A model generated the notes under the pieces. The model made no database searches, was not told the DNA's origin, and was given only the letters and a program-made list of their open reading frames with translations. Below, piece after piece: positions 42,213 through 51,434 of a DNA stretch of 64,000 nucleotides. The stretch lies in assembly GCF_004135205.1 (NCBI RefSeq), contig NZ_CP035490.1, positions 5,251,644 through 5,315,643 of the forward strand, in the 5' to 3' direction. The stretch comes from Hahella sp. KA22. GTDB taxonomy: Bacteria; Pseudomonadota; Gammaproteobacteria; Pseudomonadales; Oleiphilaceae. The position numbers and the translations under genes are program-made. Each line of letters begins with the position of its first letter. The stretch's first letter is position 1.

Positions 42213-42634
42213 TGCCTGCTTCTCCTGTTCTGAATTGCGTTTTAGATAAAGCTCGTAATTAGCCGTCGTTACTGACGCGGGATGCTCCTAATTCTGAAAC
42301 ACCAAAAACGACATGCATGCTTAAAGCAGAACAGCGAGTAATAAGACCAATCCGTACTATTGATTTCGCCGGTGTTTAATCCCTAAAACTTCATGTGTGA
42401 GCGAGTGTTATCTATACCACTCAGCAGAAGTGCAACGCGCCATAGGAACTTCCAGGCTCGTTAACGCGGGAATGTAAATTGCCTTGGTTAGTAGCAAATG
42501 CATGCCTTGTCGACTAAAAAGCTAACAAACGAGCCTCGTGACCTCAATCAGTCATGACTCCTAGGCCCTGGGAAATAGTGCGGGTCAAATACAAGAATTA
42601 GCTTTTCACTTTAGGCTGAGCCGGAAAATCCTCC
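42213..42634. other. Decayed sequence upstream of toxin-like gene
   Basis: No intact gene. The first ~70 bases extend the toxin-like frame on the minus strand; the rest shows nothing I can name. Confidence 0.45.
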
Positions 42635-42790
42635 AAAGGTGAACCCTACTACTCCAATGCAGCAACCGGAAACCCGCCTTTTCCTTCTGACGATACCCGC
42701 AATTTTATAGAGCTTGCCAGGGTGTTACTGGAGGGGATTCGGCGGGATGGTTACCGCTATTAGAAGACAGGAGTATTGCCTTGTGACTTC
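42635..42790 (+). pseudogene. Second umuC C-terminal relic
   Basis: Encodes KGEPYYSNAATGNPPFPSD, then RNFIELARVLLEG and RRDGYRY before a TAG, nearly identical in nucleotide sequence to 41240-41335 of the larger fragment. About 150 bases. It must come from a local duplication, and each copy is linked to a small minus-strand gene. Confidence 0.75.
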
Positions 42791-42810
42791 TCCGCCACCC
42801 AAAGAGCCAG

Positions 42811-43089
42811 TTAATCAACCCGGAAACCGCGTGCCTTGGCTCTTTTGATTTGCTCTTCCGTCAAAGGCGGCTCGTCATCCGATTTCCAAAAGTATGGAAG
42901 CTTTTTCGCTACTTCATTCAAGGGAATAAATCCTTTGATTTTGTCATCCGGAGATATGCTGGCCCATCCCTCAATCGGACTCCAGTAGGAGGCGGATATT
43001 GTAGCCATTCCGTATGTTTCAACCGCAATGATATACACTCCCTGCTCTTTCGGGGTATCACCTACAGTCCACTGAATATCTTCAAACAT
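42811..43089 (-). CDS. Small acidic protein of unknown function
   Basis: About 92 residues, cytoplasmic. It starts MFEDIQWTVGDTPKEQGVYI with GGAGAG before the ATG at 43089 and has a beta-rich N-terminus then a charged helix (EEQIKRAKARGFRVD). The W-x-x-x-x-x-P-x-x-G-x-Y-I pattern occurs in phage- and effector-associated small proteins, including DUF551-like ones, but I cannot assign it. An immunity role is possible given the neighbours. Longer starts up to 43119 exist. Confidence 0.5.
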   Translation of the reverse strand: MFEDIQWTVGDTPKEQGVYIIAVETYGMATISASYWSPIEGWASISPDDKIKGFIPLNEVAKKLPYFWKSDDEPPLTEEQIKRAKARGFRVD

Positions 43090-43108
43090 GAGACTCTCCA
43101 TCAATATT

Positions 43109-43264
43109 TCAGCCTGCACTTTTCCGCTTCATATGCATATTCCCATGGCTTCGTGGTTTCCCTTTCAAGAAACTCATGCGCCTCCTCCCAAACCATAGTA
43201 ATGAGAAAACAGTGATTATCAAGAGTGGCCCTCCGGGATTAATCGGCACAGAAGAATGAATCAT
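43109..43264 (-). CDS. 51-residue membrane protein
   Basis: MIHSSVPINPGGPLLIITVF starts the protein, which has one membrane helix followed by a very basic tail (WFGRRRMSFLKGKPRSH). AGGAG lies nine bases before this ATG, better than for the ATG ten codons earlier. It ends 20 bases before the next gene. The layout resembles a small positive-inside anchor. Unknown function. Confidence 0.45.
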   Translation of the reverse strand: MIHSSVPINPGGPLLIITVFSLLWFGRRRMSFLKGKPRSHGNMHMKRKSAG

Positions 43265-43313
43265 AGGAAGGTTTCTCCTGCTTATATTACTCAAGCATCT
43301 GATATTCCAGAGG

Positions 43314-43607
43314 CTATCTAGTTAAAACAACAATCGTCCGTATGGAGATACAAAGAAATACGATTATTAGTAGAAAACAAAGCCAATAACGGAAGGGCCT
43401 TTGCCTTCTTTTAAAGGCGGCAGAAAAAAAGTATGCCTTCCCAGATTTATGGGTAGAGTAAAGATCATAAAGAGAAACGAAAAAAACAACTACTGCTGCA
43501 GGAATATAAGCCATAGCCACTGAAGCGCTGCCCATATTCACCGTCCCAAAGGCTACATTATAAGAAACGACAAAAGCGATATTGGCTGTAAGCAGCGGTC
43601 TTAGCAT
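43314..43607 (-). CDS. Small membrane protein of unknown function
   Basis: 97 residues with three hydrophobic helices (TANIAFVVSYNVAFG; AMAYIPAAVVVFFVSLYDLY; WLCFLLIIVFLCISIRTIVV) separated by a basic loop FKRRQRPFRY. No motif recognised. Part of the run of small minus-strand genes in the AT-rich segment. Confidence 0.5.
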   Translation of the reverse strand: MLRPLLTANIAFVVSYNVAFGTVNMGSASVAMAYIPAAVVVFFVSLYDLYSTHKSGKAYFFSAAFKRRQRPFRYWLCFLLIIVFLCISIRTIVVLTR

Positions 43608-43666
43608 AGTTTCAAGCTTGCATTCAGATTAGGGCTTATTGGCATATTAGGCGATTATAACCAAGT

Positions 43667-43915
43667 CTACTCATAGCTCCACGACTCTGGGGATTGCTGT
43701 AGCTCATACTGATAGCAGGCCACATAGTGTCGAAGTCCTCTATCGCCATCATAAAACTGGAGGACTTTCATGATCCCCTCTTTTATTTCCAGCTCATATC
43801 CATCATCAAGATCGTCAACAGGGAGCAGCTTTGTTGCTTGTTCGAAGTTACATTGGATCTTATGCCCCGCCCACTTAATTAAAAACCCTTCGCCAGCCTG
43901 TCCCCAAGCTGGCAT
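43667..43915 (-). CDS. Small protein of unknown function
   Basis: 82 residues, acidic, no signal. It begins MPAWGQAGEGFLIKWAGHKI and contains DDLDDGYELEIKEGIMKVLQF, a beta-rich pattern reminiscent of small immunity proteins. Coding-like sequence continues a few codons upstream (NSTEWNDKK) without a clear start, so the true N-terminus may be longer. No family assigned. Confidence 0.45.
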   Translation of the reverse strand: MPAWGQAGEGFLIKWAGHKIQCNFEQATKLLPVDDLDDGYELEIKEGIMKVLQFYDGDRGLRHYVACYQYELQQSPESWSYE

Positions 43916-44045
43916 TTTCTTGTCGTTCCACTCAGTAGAATTGGCCTGAAATATTTAAGCTATAGTTTTGAGCAATTCCTTAACTCATTAATTAAACCAG
44001 CTTTTTATTAATCCTGTTATGGCTATACAGCTAAAGTGTTTTCGT

Positions 44046-44066
44046 TTGTACGTCATTGACGTACAA
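44046..44066 (+). promoter_or_regulatory. Operator palindrome of HTH gene
   Basis: Perfect inverted repeat with 10-bp arms TTGTACGTCA and TGACGTACAA around a single T, 37 bases before the HTH start codon. TACAAT at 44062-44067 could be the -10 box, so a repressor bound here would block it. Typical of autoregulated antitoxins. Confidence 0.8.
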
Positions 44067-44102
44067 TGTGCCAAAACTCAGTTTAATCTGCTGGAGAGGC
44101 AA

Positions 44103-44678
44103 ATGATGAATAGTGAAATTAGCGGAGCGAGGCTAAAAGCCGGTCTATCTCAAAGAGACTTTGCTAAGGCGTTGCAAATTTCTGTTAGGACATTGCAGGA
44201 GTGGGAGCAAAATCGGAGGTCACCTTCCGGCTCTGCAAAAGCTTTAGTCAAAATCGCTATCAAACATCCTGAAATTATTCGGGAAAGCTTCGAAGCTCAG
44301 AATGCATCCCAAAAAAGAGCCACTCAAGTGCTTGATAAGATGAAGGATTATCTACTGTCTGGTGATGAAATTTCTTTCTCTGATTTAGTTCTCGATTGGT
44401 ATAGGGAAGGACTGGAATGTGATGTCGTCCCAAAACCGGTAGAGTCGGACAAATTAAGCCTAGCTATCAAAGCAAGTATATTGGAGCGGCTTGTAGAGGT
44501 ACTAAACGCCCCACCTCATAACAGCTCTCAAAAAATACCCTCATGGTGTAAAGAAATTGGTGCAGTAGAAAGTATTGTGAAGCTTCAAAGCGATAGGCTT
44601 TTAGAGGATGAGCAATTTTGTCCGCCATTCGAAAAAAGAAATTTATTGGTAGCAAAGAATTTCATGTTTTTTATTTAA
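44103..44678 (+). CDS. XRE-type HTH regulator, antitoxin candidate
   Basis: 191 residues from the ATG at 44103, preceded by GGAGAGG. The N-terminal HTH is ISGARLKAGLSQRDFAKALQ followed by ISVRTLQEWEQNRRSPSGSA, the NadS/HigA-like pattern in which the recognition helix precedes W-E-x-x-R. The remaining 120 residues are helical with no known motif (LSGDEISFSDLVLDWYREGLE). The perfect palindrome upstream suggests autoregulation. It lies 15 bases before a nucleotidyltransferase gene, as in toxin-antitoxin pairs with nucleotidyltransferase toxins. Confidence 0.75.
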   Translation: MMNSEISGARLKAGLSQRDFAKALQISVRTLQEWEQNRRSPSGSAKALVKIAIKHPEIIRESFEAQNASQKRATQVLDKMKDYLLSGDEISFSDLVLDWYREGLECDVVPKPVESDKLSLAIKASILERLVEVLNAPPHNSSQKIPSWCKEIGAVESIVKLQSDRLLEDEQFCPPFEKRNLLVAKNFMFFI

Positions 44679-44693
44679 CCGAGGAATCTTATT

Positions 44694-45272
44694 TTGAAAA
44701 AATATTACGACCCAGGTAACGGCACTCTTTCTAAAGAAGTTATCGAGAAAGCACTATCACGACTCGCCCAACTATTAAAAGAACGAAATCGCCGAGTAGA
44801 GCTAGTAGCCGCTGGTGGAGTGATTAGTGTTCTGATGTTTGGGAGCAGACGTATGACACGAGATATCGATGTCATCATTCCTCCCAAAGATAAAGAAATT
44901 ATTAGTGAATTAGTGGACCAAGTCGCAGAAGAGCAAAAGCTTCCAAAGGGGCAGCACGCTTGGCTTAATGACGGTGTATCCTTTTTTGGATTACAAACCA
45001 AGAGCAATAAACAAATTTTCATGCACCCAAATTTAGTTGTATATACTGCGAGCTGGTATGAACTATTGGGAATGAAGCTTAGTGGAGCGTGGCGTCGGGA
45101 CGCGGATTATCATGATGCCGTCCATATATTACGCCAGATTGGGAACAACAACAAAAGTCAAACTCTTGTCATGTCCATGAAGTATAGAAATTTTTCGCCA
45201 TATGTTGATGACGATACATTCACTAAGCGATTCAACCGCACTTGGAGCGATGCATTTGATGATTTTGACTAA
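44694..45272 (+). CDS. DUF6036-like nucleotidyltransferase, toxin candidate
   Basis: 192 residues. The catalytic core is visible as VAAGGVISVLMFGSRRMTRD followed by IDVIIP, that is G-G, the R-R-x-T loop and the D-x-D pair of the minimal nucleotidyltransferase fold. The downstream block WYELLGMKLSGAWRRDADYH then HDAVHIL matches the DUF6036/AbiEii-like group, where Lys/Asp residues are conserved. AbiEii and MenT enzymes transfer nucleotides to tRNA or other targets. The tight link with an autoregulated HTH gene suggests a toxin-antitoxin or abortive-infection module. Confidence 0.75.
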   Translation: MKKYYDPGNGTLSKEVIEKALSRLAQLLKERNRRVELVAAGGVISVLMFGSRRMTRDIDVIIPPKDKEIISELVDQVAEEQKLPKGQHAWLNDGVSFFGLQTKSNKQIFMHPNLVVYTASWYELLGMKLSGAWRRDADYHDAVHILRQIGNNNKSQTLVMSMKYRNFSPYVDDDTFTKRFNRTWSDAFDDFD

Positions 45273-45697
45273 TGGGCATATAGTTCCTGGCTTCCCTGCA
45301 GCTGGGATATTTCGGCTTTGCAACAAAAGTCCGCCTCCCTATAGTCAAAAAAATACATAGTAGCCTGTTAGAGTCAGGTTGTTGTAAATAGTTGTATAAA
45401 TTAAATGTTACATTAACAACTGCTGAAATAGCCCCTGCCTTTAATAAGTTACTTGAGTCCCAGGAGCCATTGTTGAGATATGACAATATAGCCATAATTG
45501 TTCCAGAAATTAAGCGATTTCATCGACTAATCGTCTCACCGCCCGACCTCAATCAATTAATTTTCAATAACTTGGGCAGGCGTCCACACCAACCAGTCCA
45601 TGATTGGCTATTCCAACATCCCCCAATAAGCAGCCAGCTTTTCCACAACCCATATGCTTTACACATATAATCCCCCTAACAAACAGGAGGATGCGTG
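45273..45697. other. Gap at the right end of the AT-rich segment
   Basis: About 425 bases without a convincing gene; short open frames have no ribosome binding site or protein-like pattern. Composition returns to GC-rich at its right end. Confidence 0.5.
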
Positions 45698-46606
45698 ATG
45701 CCTGAATATCCTGACATTACTGTGTATATCGATGCGTTGGAGCGGCGGGTTCTTGGGCGGGTGTTGGAGTCGGTGGAGTTGCATAGTTATTTTCTGTTGC
45801 GGACGGCGGAGCCGCCTTTGGAGGCGGTAGTTGGCGCGCGAGTGACGCAGTTGCGGCGGATTGGTAAGCGTATCGCCATTGGCTTTGATAATGATGTTTG
45901 GATGGTGTTTCACCTGATGATCGTGGGGCGGTTGCATTGGCGCGACGCGGGTAAGAAAGCGCCGGGGAAAAATGCGTTGATTAGCTTGCAGTTCCCTAAT
46001 GGCGTTCTGTTTTTGACGGAAGCGGGAACGAAGAAGCGCGCTTCGCTGCATCTTGTCGGAGAGGAAACAGGATTAGCGCAGATCAATCCGGGCGGTCTGG
46101 AGATATTGGAGTCCGACCTCCACGCGTTTCAACAGGCATTGACCCACAATAACCACACCTTAAAAAGAGCGCTCACCGATCCGCATATTTTCAGCGGCGT
46201 CGGCAGCGCCTATTCCGATGAAATTCTGCATGCGGCCCGACTTTCTCCCATTGCGCACACTCAAAAGCTGAGTCCAGAAGAAATTGAGCGGCTGTATCAG
46301 GCGTGCCGCACTAGTTTGACCACTTGGACGCAGCGTTTGCGCGACCAGTATGGCGACGCCTTTCCAGAAAAAGTCACCGCCTTTCGCGAAGACATGGCGG
46401 TGCATGGTCGTTACAACCTTCCCTGCCCGGTCTGTGGCGGCGCCGTACAGCGCATTCGCTATGCGACCAACGAGACCAACTATTGCCCCAATTGCCAGAC
46501 GGAAGGACGCTTACTCGCGGATCGGGCGTTGTCCCGTCTGTTGAAAAAAGACTGGCCAAGAAGCGTTGAGGACCTGGAGAAAATTCGCGGCAAAAACGAT
46601 CACTGA
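45698..46606 (+). CDS. Fpg/Nei-family DNA glycosylase
   Basis: 302 residues from the ATG at 45698, preceded by AGGAGG; a GTG one codon earlier would hide the catalytic N-terminus. Processed Pro2 and Glu3 ([10 protein letters not shown]) are the catalytic pair of the family. The helix-two-turn-helix region is [15 protein letters not shown] (Asn of the Fpg consensus is Ser here), and the C-terminal zinc finger has CPVC and CPNC separated by about 20 residues. Sequence like [13 protein letters not shown] agrees with the subgroup of Fpg/Nei-like proteins found in actinobacteria and some proteobacteria. It excises oxidised bases. The exact substrate range is not predictable. Confidence 0.85.
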   Translation: MPEYPDITVYIDALERRVLGRVLESVELHSYFLLRTAEPPLEAVVGARVTQLRRIGKRIAIGFDNDVWMVFHLMIVGRLHWRDAGKKAPGKNALISLQFPNGVLFLTEAGTKKRASLHLVGEETGLAQINPGGLEILESDLHAFQQALTHNNHTLKRALTDPHIFSGVGSAYSDEILHAARLSPIAHTQKLSPEEIERLYQACRTSLTTWTQRLRDQYGDAFPEKVTAFREDMAVHGRYNLPCPVCGGAVQRIRYATNETNYCPNCQTEGRLLADRALSRLLKKDWPRSVEDLEKIRGKNDH

Positions 46607-46745
46607 ATAAAGCCGCCATGGCCGCCAATCGGTCGTTGGGGTCATTGCCAAAACTTCTCGGTCGGCTAAACTTTCGGCATGGATTCACCATTAACCAGGC
46701 TTCGCCCGTCTCCGCAGGGCAATGACCCAATAACAAGGACTCAGT

Positions 46746-48034
46746 ATGCTGCAAGACCAGTTCGCGCCCAATTGGACGCTAACCCCTACATCCGGACTGC
46801 AAATCAACACCACCGCCATTTCCGCCAACGGCGCGCAACTTATCACCGGCACTTCCTCCGAATATGGAGAAAGTAGCGATTTCGCCATTTACAGCTACGC
46901 CACCGACGGCTCTGCGCCGTCATTGCAATGGAGCGATCCGCTGGGCGACAACGTCACCCAGGGCGTGTTCTGGGTCGCAGTGTCGGGCAACGGTGGATAT
47001 GCCGCCGCCGGCGGACAATACGGCAGCGGCAATGGCTTTTTACGTACTTACAACATTGGGGTCGGCGTCTCCAGCCGCCAGGAATTCAGCGTAGACAGCC
47101 GCATTAATGAAGTGGAAAGCAGTTACGACGGCTCCACCATTATCGCCGTGGAAGGCGCCAACGCCTTGCTGCTGACGCTCAACGGACAAAGTTATACCGA
47201 CTCCCAAACCAACGTCAGCGAGTCCTACTTGCGCAGTTGCGGCGTCTGCAACACGGGTGAAATCGTGGTGGTGGGCGGCGAATTGGACAGCTATTCGGAA
47301 AGCGTGGAATTCGCCCGTGGACGCAAGCCGGCGAAACGGGCGGAGGTCAGCTCCACCGGGCTGGTGATCCTCTATGCCAATCAAAGTGGAACCCTGGTGG
47401 AGTACGGCCGCTTTCATACCGCCACCGGCGTTCTGCGCGTCGTCATCAGCGCTGACGGCGGCTACTTCGCCGCCTCCACCAAGAATGGCTACGTCTATCT
47501 GTTCGCCAAGCCGGACAGCCCGGTCAGCGGCCTCACGCCATTATGGTCCTACACGCCTTCCGACCAGTCTCTGGACTGACTTACGCCCTGGCCATCGCCA
47601 ATGTCAGCGGACAGGTTTATGTCGGCGCCGGCGGCAACTACGATGGCTCCGGCGCGACCAAAGCCGCCTCTGACAGCCCCGGCTTCGGTTTCGCCTATAT
47701 GCTGAAGAACGCTGGCGATTCCGGTGATTATTACCCGCAACGCCTGTGGATCAATCAACTGGAGTATTGCCCCAACCCCGGCATGAATATGGACGCCAAC
47801 GCGCAGTATGTTACCTCCGCCGACGGCGAGCCCATCTTCAGCGACAGCAACTCATCGCCGCAGGAAGAAACGCCCGGCAACTTCTATCTGTTTAACGCAC
47901 AAACCGGCGAGCTGTACTGGAAATACGCCACCTCACTGATGAACTGGCCCATGTCCATCAACGCCGAAGGCACCGCCGTGTTCGCCGGCAGCGATGACGG
48001 CAGCGTGTATTACTGGGGCAGCCCGGCGCTCTGA
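46746..48034 (+). pseudogene. Beta-propeller (WD40/PQQ-like) gene with frameshift
   Basis: The first frame (46746-47579, 277 codons) encodes repeats such as TAISANGAQLITG, VAVSGNGGYAAAGGQYG, VVISADGGYFAASTKNGYVYLF, each a propeller blade. It ends in DQSLD-stop just where the other frame continues with GLTYALAIANVSGQVYVGAGG and runs to 48034 (blades ending in GTAVFAGSDDGSVYYWGSPAL). A one-base change near 47570 would restore a protein of about 428 residues. No signal peptide. Either a true frameshift mutation or a sequencing error; function unknown. Confidence 0.75.
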
Positions 48035-48072
48035 TTGTTTGAGTAAGCTTGAGTAAGGAAGATAAGACAAGC

Positions 48073-51072
48073 TCAGGGAGTGAGCTTCACCACATTGGGA
48101 GCGCTGAATTTCCCGATGATTTCATGCAGGTCGCCAGCTTTGGCGAAGTAGAACCCCTGGGCGAGAAAGCACTGATTTTCCTTGAGGAATTTCACCTGTT
48201 CGGCGTCTTCCACGCCCACCGCCACCACCTTCAGCTTTAAGTTATGCGCCATGGAAATCATCGCTTTGACGATTTCCGCATCGTCGCCTTTCCGCAGCAT
48301 GTTATGAATAAACGACTTGTCGATCTTGATGCAGTCGATCGGCAGTTGCTTGAGGTTACTCATGGAAGAGTAACCCGCGCCGAAATCATCCACGGTGATG
48401 CCAAAGCCAAGCCTATTCAGATCGTTAATGCTGCGGTTGCTTTGCTCCAGCTCCTCAATGATGGTGGATTCCGTCAGCTCCAGTTGAATATTGCAGGGTT
48501 CATTGCGGTGGGCGGCGACAATGCGCCCGATATCCGCGATCAGCCCTTTGTCCCGCAACTGTCGCGCTGATACATTGATCGCCACGCCGACATCGGCGAA
48601 CCCCATTTTACGCAACTCCTGCGTGGCGGAGATGACTTCGCTGATCACCCATTTCCCCAGCTCCACAATGAGTCCCGTCTCTTCCGCCAGAGGAATAAAG
48701 TGGTCGGGATAAATAACGCCCTGGCCGGGATGATTCCAGCGCAGCAGCGCCTCCAGTCCAACCAGCTTTTTGGTTTCCAGGTCAATCACCGGCTGATAGT
48801 CCAAGCGGAACTGCTTCTTGGACAGCCCCTGGATCATTTCCGCTTCCAGCGCCTGTTTCTTCTTGGCTTCTTCATTCATGGAATGAGAGAAAAACTGGAT
48901 ATCGTTGCGGCCATTGCGCTTGGCCTGATACATGGCGGTGTCCGCATTCTTCAACAACTCATCCAGCTCCACGCCATCGTCAGGCGCAATGCTGATGCCG
49001 ATACTGGCGCCGACAAAATATTCTTTGCCCGCAAACTTGAACGGCTGGTTCAAGGTCCGGCGAATGCCCTGCGCCACGCGGCGGGCGTCCGCATGTCCCC
49101 GAATATCCGACAGGATCACGGTAAATTCATCGCCGCTGATGCGCGCCACCGTATCGTTCTTACGCACGTTCTGTTTGATACGCGCGGCCACGGTTTTCAG
49201 GACTTCGTCGCCAGCGTCATGGCCATAGTTATCGTTGATCTCCTTGAAGTGGTCGATGTCGATAAACATCAGAGCGATCATGGACTTGTCGCGCACCGCC
49301 CGGGTAATGGCGTTTTCCAGGCGCAGTTTGAACAGCAGGCGGCTCTCCAGGCCCGTCAGGTGGTCGTAAAACGCCAACTGCTCCATCTCATCCTTGCTCT
49401 TTTTCAGCAGAGTGATGTCTTCACAGGTCACCACATAATGGCTGACTTTTTCCGGCGCGGGACGGAAAACGCCATAGTTGCGCGCCGCCTGTTCATAAAT
49501 AGGGAAAATGGAGATCTGCACCCAGTATTGATTGCGCGAGGCGTCGTAGCAGTGCAACTCATCGCGGACCATCGGCTCCGGCAACTCTCGGAAATTAATC
49601 TGATCAAGACGCGGAAAACAAACACGCTCCTCCAACGAGGAAATGTGCTTGTCGAACACCTGCATGCGATCGTAGCCGGACATCGCCAGAAACGCGTTAT
49701 TCACGTAAACGATAACGCCATCCGCATTGGTGATGATGACGCCACTGCGGCTGCTCTCCACCGCTTTGGAAAGAAGGCGCAAGGACAGTTCGCGCTGCTC
49801 TCTTTCCGCTATCTCCAGCTTCAATTCCTGATTGGCCTGCGCCAGCGCCTCGGTTCTCTCCTCCACTCGGGCTTCCAGCGCATGGTTCAGCTTGTACAGC
49901 GCCTGCTCTTTCTCCATCAGGGTCTGCGTCTGTTCGTACAGCGCCTCATTGGCTTCACGCAGTTGATGAGTGTGCAGCTCTACCCGGTTTTTAAGCCGGT
50001 TGTTAAACGTCACCAACAAAAAGATGCCCACCGCCCCGGCGATCACCACCAGACCGCCAATCCACAGCGCCGTACGCAACACCAGTCTGGCGTCATTGCG
50101 GTCCGGCTCGAAGACAAATCCCTCCAGGTTGTAATCCCTGGGCGCCATCTCCAGGGCGGCGAAGGTGTCCGCGATATGCCCCCAACGACCCGGGTTCATA
50201 TGCCCGATCTCCACCAGCTTGGGCACGATCAGATCGATGGTTTCCCGGGCTTCATACACTAGCTCGTCGTATTTTTTGCGGGAGTTGTATTTGCTTTGCA
50301 GCAAACGAATGATCTCTTCCGGATTCTCTACCGCATAACGCCAACCATCAATCGTGGCCTCGCGGAAACGCGCCACCTCTTCGGTATCGCTCATGGCATG
50401 ATTTTCAGTCGTGAAAAGGGTGTCGCCGTAGAAATCAATGCCGTAACTGCGCGGGTCCATGATGTTATAAGCGATCTGCCGTTTCCGCAGCTGATACGGC
50501 AGATCAGTCACGTAGCCCACCATGGCGTCCACGCGGTGCTCCACCAGATCATTGATATTAAAAGATAACGGCATCTGTTTGATTTGCGAAAGCAGCACGC
50601 CTTCTTTGCGTAAGATGCCAATGGTATTGGCGCCGTATGGCCCATGGGGAAACATGACGCGCTTATCGATGAGATCCTGCGGACTGAGTATTTCCGACTC
50701 CGCCAGACTCACCAACACCAGAGGCGAATGCTGAATCAGCACCGCCACGGCGGTGACAGGCGCGCCCTGCAAGCGGTAAAGCAGCAGCTCGGAGTTGGCG
50801 ACGCCGAAGTCCGCCCTGCCCTGCACCACTTCGTCGATAGGATTAATGTCCGGCGCCGCCTCACGCAGGGTCACGTCGAAGCCGGCTTTCTGATAGAAAC
50901 CTTTTTCGACAGCGGCGTAAAAGCCGGCGAACTGGAATTGGTGCAGCCACTTCAACTGCACCACGACCGGAGTAAGCTCAGACTCCGCCGCCCCACTGAT
51001 TCTCGTGATCAGGCAAAGAACCAGAAAGCATATCGTCCGGACACGGCCAATAGGAGAAGATGAGTTCGACAT
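48073..51072 (-). CDS. THI5-like sensor / PAS / GGDEF / EAL signalling protein
   Basis: 999 residues. Signal peptide, then a periplasmic NMT1/THI5-like binding domain (about 35-330: VQLKWLHQFQFAGFYAAVEKG), one membrane helix near 345-370, a coiled coil (380-440), a PAS domain (445-560), GGDEF (570-730) and EAL (745-990). The GGDEF site is SGDEF in ARISGDEFTVIL, a variant often still active. The EAL domain keeps EALLRW, ELTES, VDDFGAG and KIDKSF, but the general-base loop A-E-G-V-E is AVGVE (near residue 950), losing the catalytic Glu, so phosphodiesterase activity is doubtful. It likely makes c-di-GMP in response to a pyrimidine-like or other small ligand. Confidence 0.9.
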   Translation of the reverse strand: MSNSSSPIGRVRTICFLVLCLITRISGAAESELTPVVVQLKWLHQFQFAGFYAAVEKGFYQKAGFDVTLREAAPDINPIDEVVQGRADFGVANSELLLYRLQGAPVTAVAVLIQHSPLVLVSLAESEILSPQDLIDKRVMFPHGPYGANTIGILRKEGVLLSQIKQMPLSFNINDLVEHRVDAMVGYVTDLPYQLRKRQIAYNIMDPRSYGIDFYGDTLFTTENHAMSDTEEVARFREATIDGWRYAVENPEEIIRLLQSKYNSRKKYDELVYEARETIDLIVPKLVEIGHMNPGRWGHIADTFAALEMAPRDYNLEGFVFEPDRNDARLVLRTALWIGGLVVIAGAVGIFLLVTFNNRLKNRVELHTHQLREANEALYEQTQTLMEKEQALYKLNHALEARVEERTEALAQANQELKLEIAEREQRELSLRLLSKAVESSRSGVIITNADGVIVYVNNAFLAMSGYDRMQVFDKHISSLEERVCFPRLDQINFRELPEPMVRDELHCYDASRNQYWVQISIFPIYEQAARNYGVFRPAPEKVSHYVVTCEDITLLKKSKDEMEQLAFYDHLTGLESRLLFKLRLENAITRAVRDKSMIALMFIDIDHFKEINDNYGHDAGDEVLKTVAARIKQNVRKNDTVARISGDEFTVILSDIRGHADARRVAQGIRRTLNQPFKFAGKEYFVGASIGISIAPDDGVELDELLKNADTAMYQAKRNGRNDIQFFSHSMNEEAKKKQALEAEMIQGLSKKQFRLDYQPVIDLETKKLVGLEALLRWNHPGQGVIYPDHFIPLAEETGLIVELGKWVISEVISATQELRKMGFADVGVAINVSARQLRDKGLIADIGRIVAAHRNEPCNIQLELTESTIIEELEQSNRSINDLNRLGFGITVDDFGAGYSSMSNLKQLPIDCIKIDKSFIHNMLRKGDDAEIVKAMISMAHNLKLKVVAVGVEDAEQVKFLKENQCFLAQGFYFAKAGDLHEIIGKFSAPNVVKLTP

Positions 51073-51434
51073 CTATGGCATTACCACCGGTTGTTTTCGG
51101 ATGAAACGCAACGCCCGAAAAGCTGCTGTAACGCAACCCAATCACGGTTGACCGGAATTATCTCCTTAAGCTTAGTAGATAATGTTCCCGAGCATGCTGG
51201 ATTTCCATATCTATGACACATTTTTTCACCTGCGGGGCGTAAATTTTACTTCCATGATCGCCCCCATACTGTTTCGGTCAGTTTGATTATTATCCCAACA
51301 GCAACAAAAGTCCGGTCTATATTTAAATTTCAGGCGAACTTTTTTCATTCAACTCCCACATGGAAAAGAAACGCCATTCCCTTTCCTTTGAAGCCGCCTG
51401 ATCCGCAAAACAAAAAAGTAGAGGTGTACATACG
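51073..51434. other. Divergent intergenic region
   Basis: About 360 bases between divergent genes, no gene or structured element seen. Holds both promoters. Confidence 0.5.

Noticed and set aside
45392-45670. 92-codon open frame before the Fpg/Nei gene
   Set aside because: No ribosome binding site and no protein-like pattern; probably chance in AT-rich DNA.
48700-50262. 520-codon open frame antisense to the THI5/GGDEF/EAL gene
   Set aside because: Composition shows His/Gln/Arg-rich shadow sequence; the opposite strand has all expected motifs.
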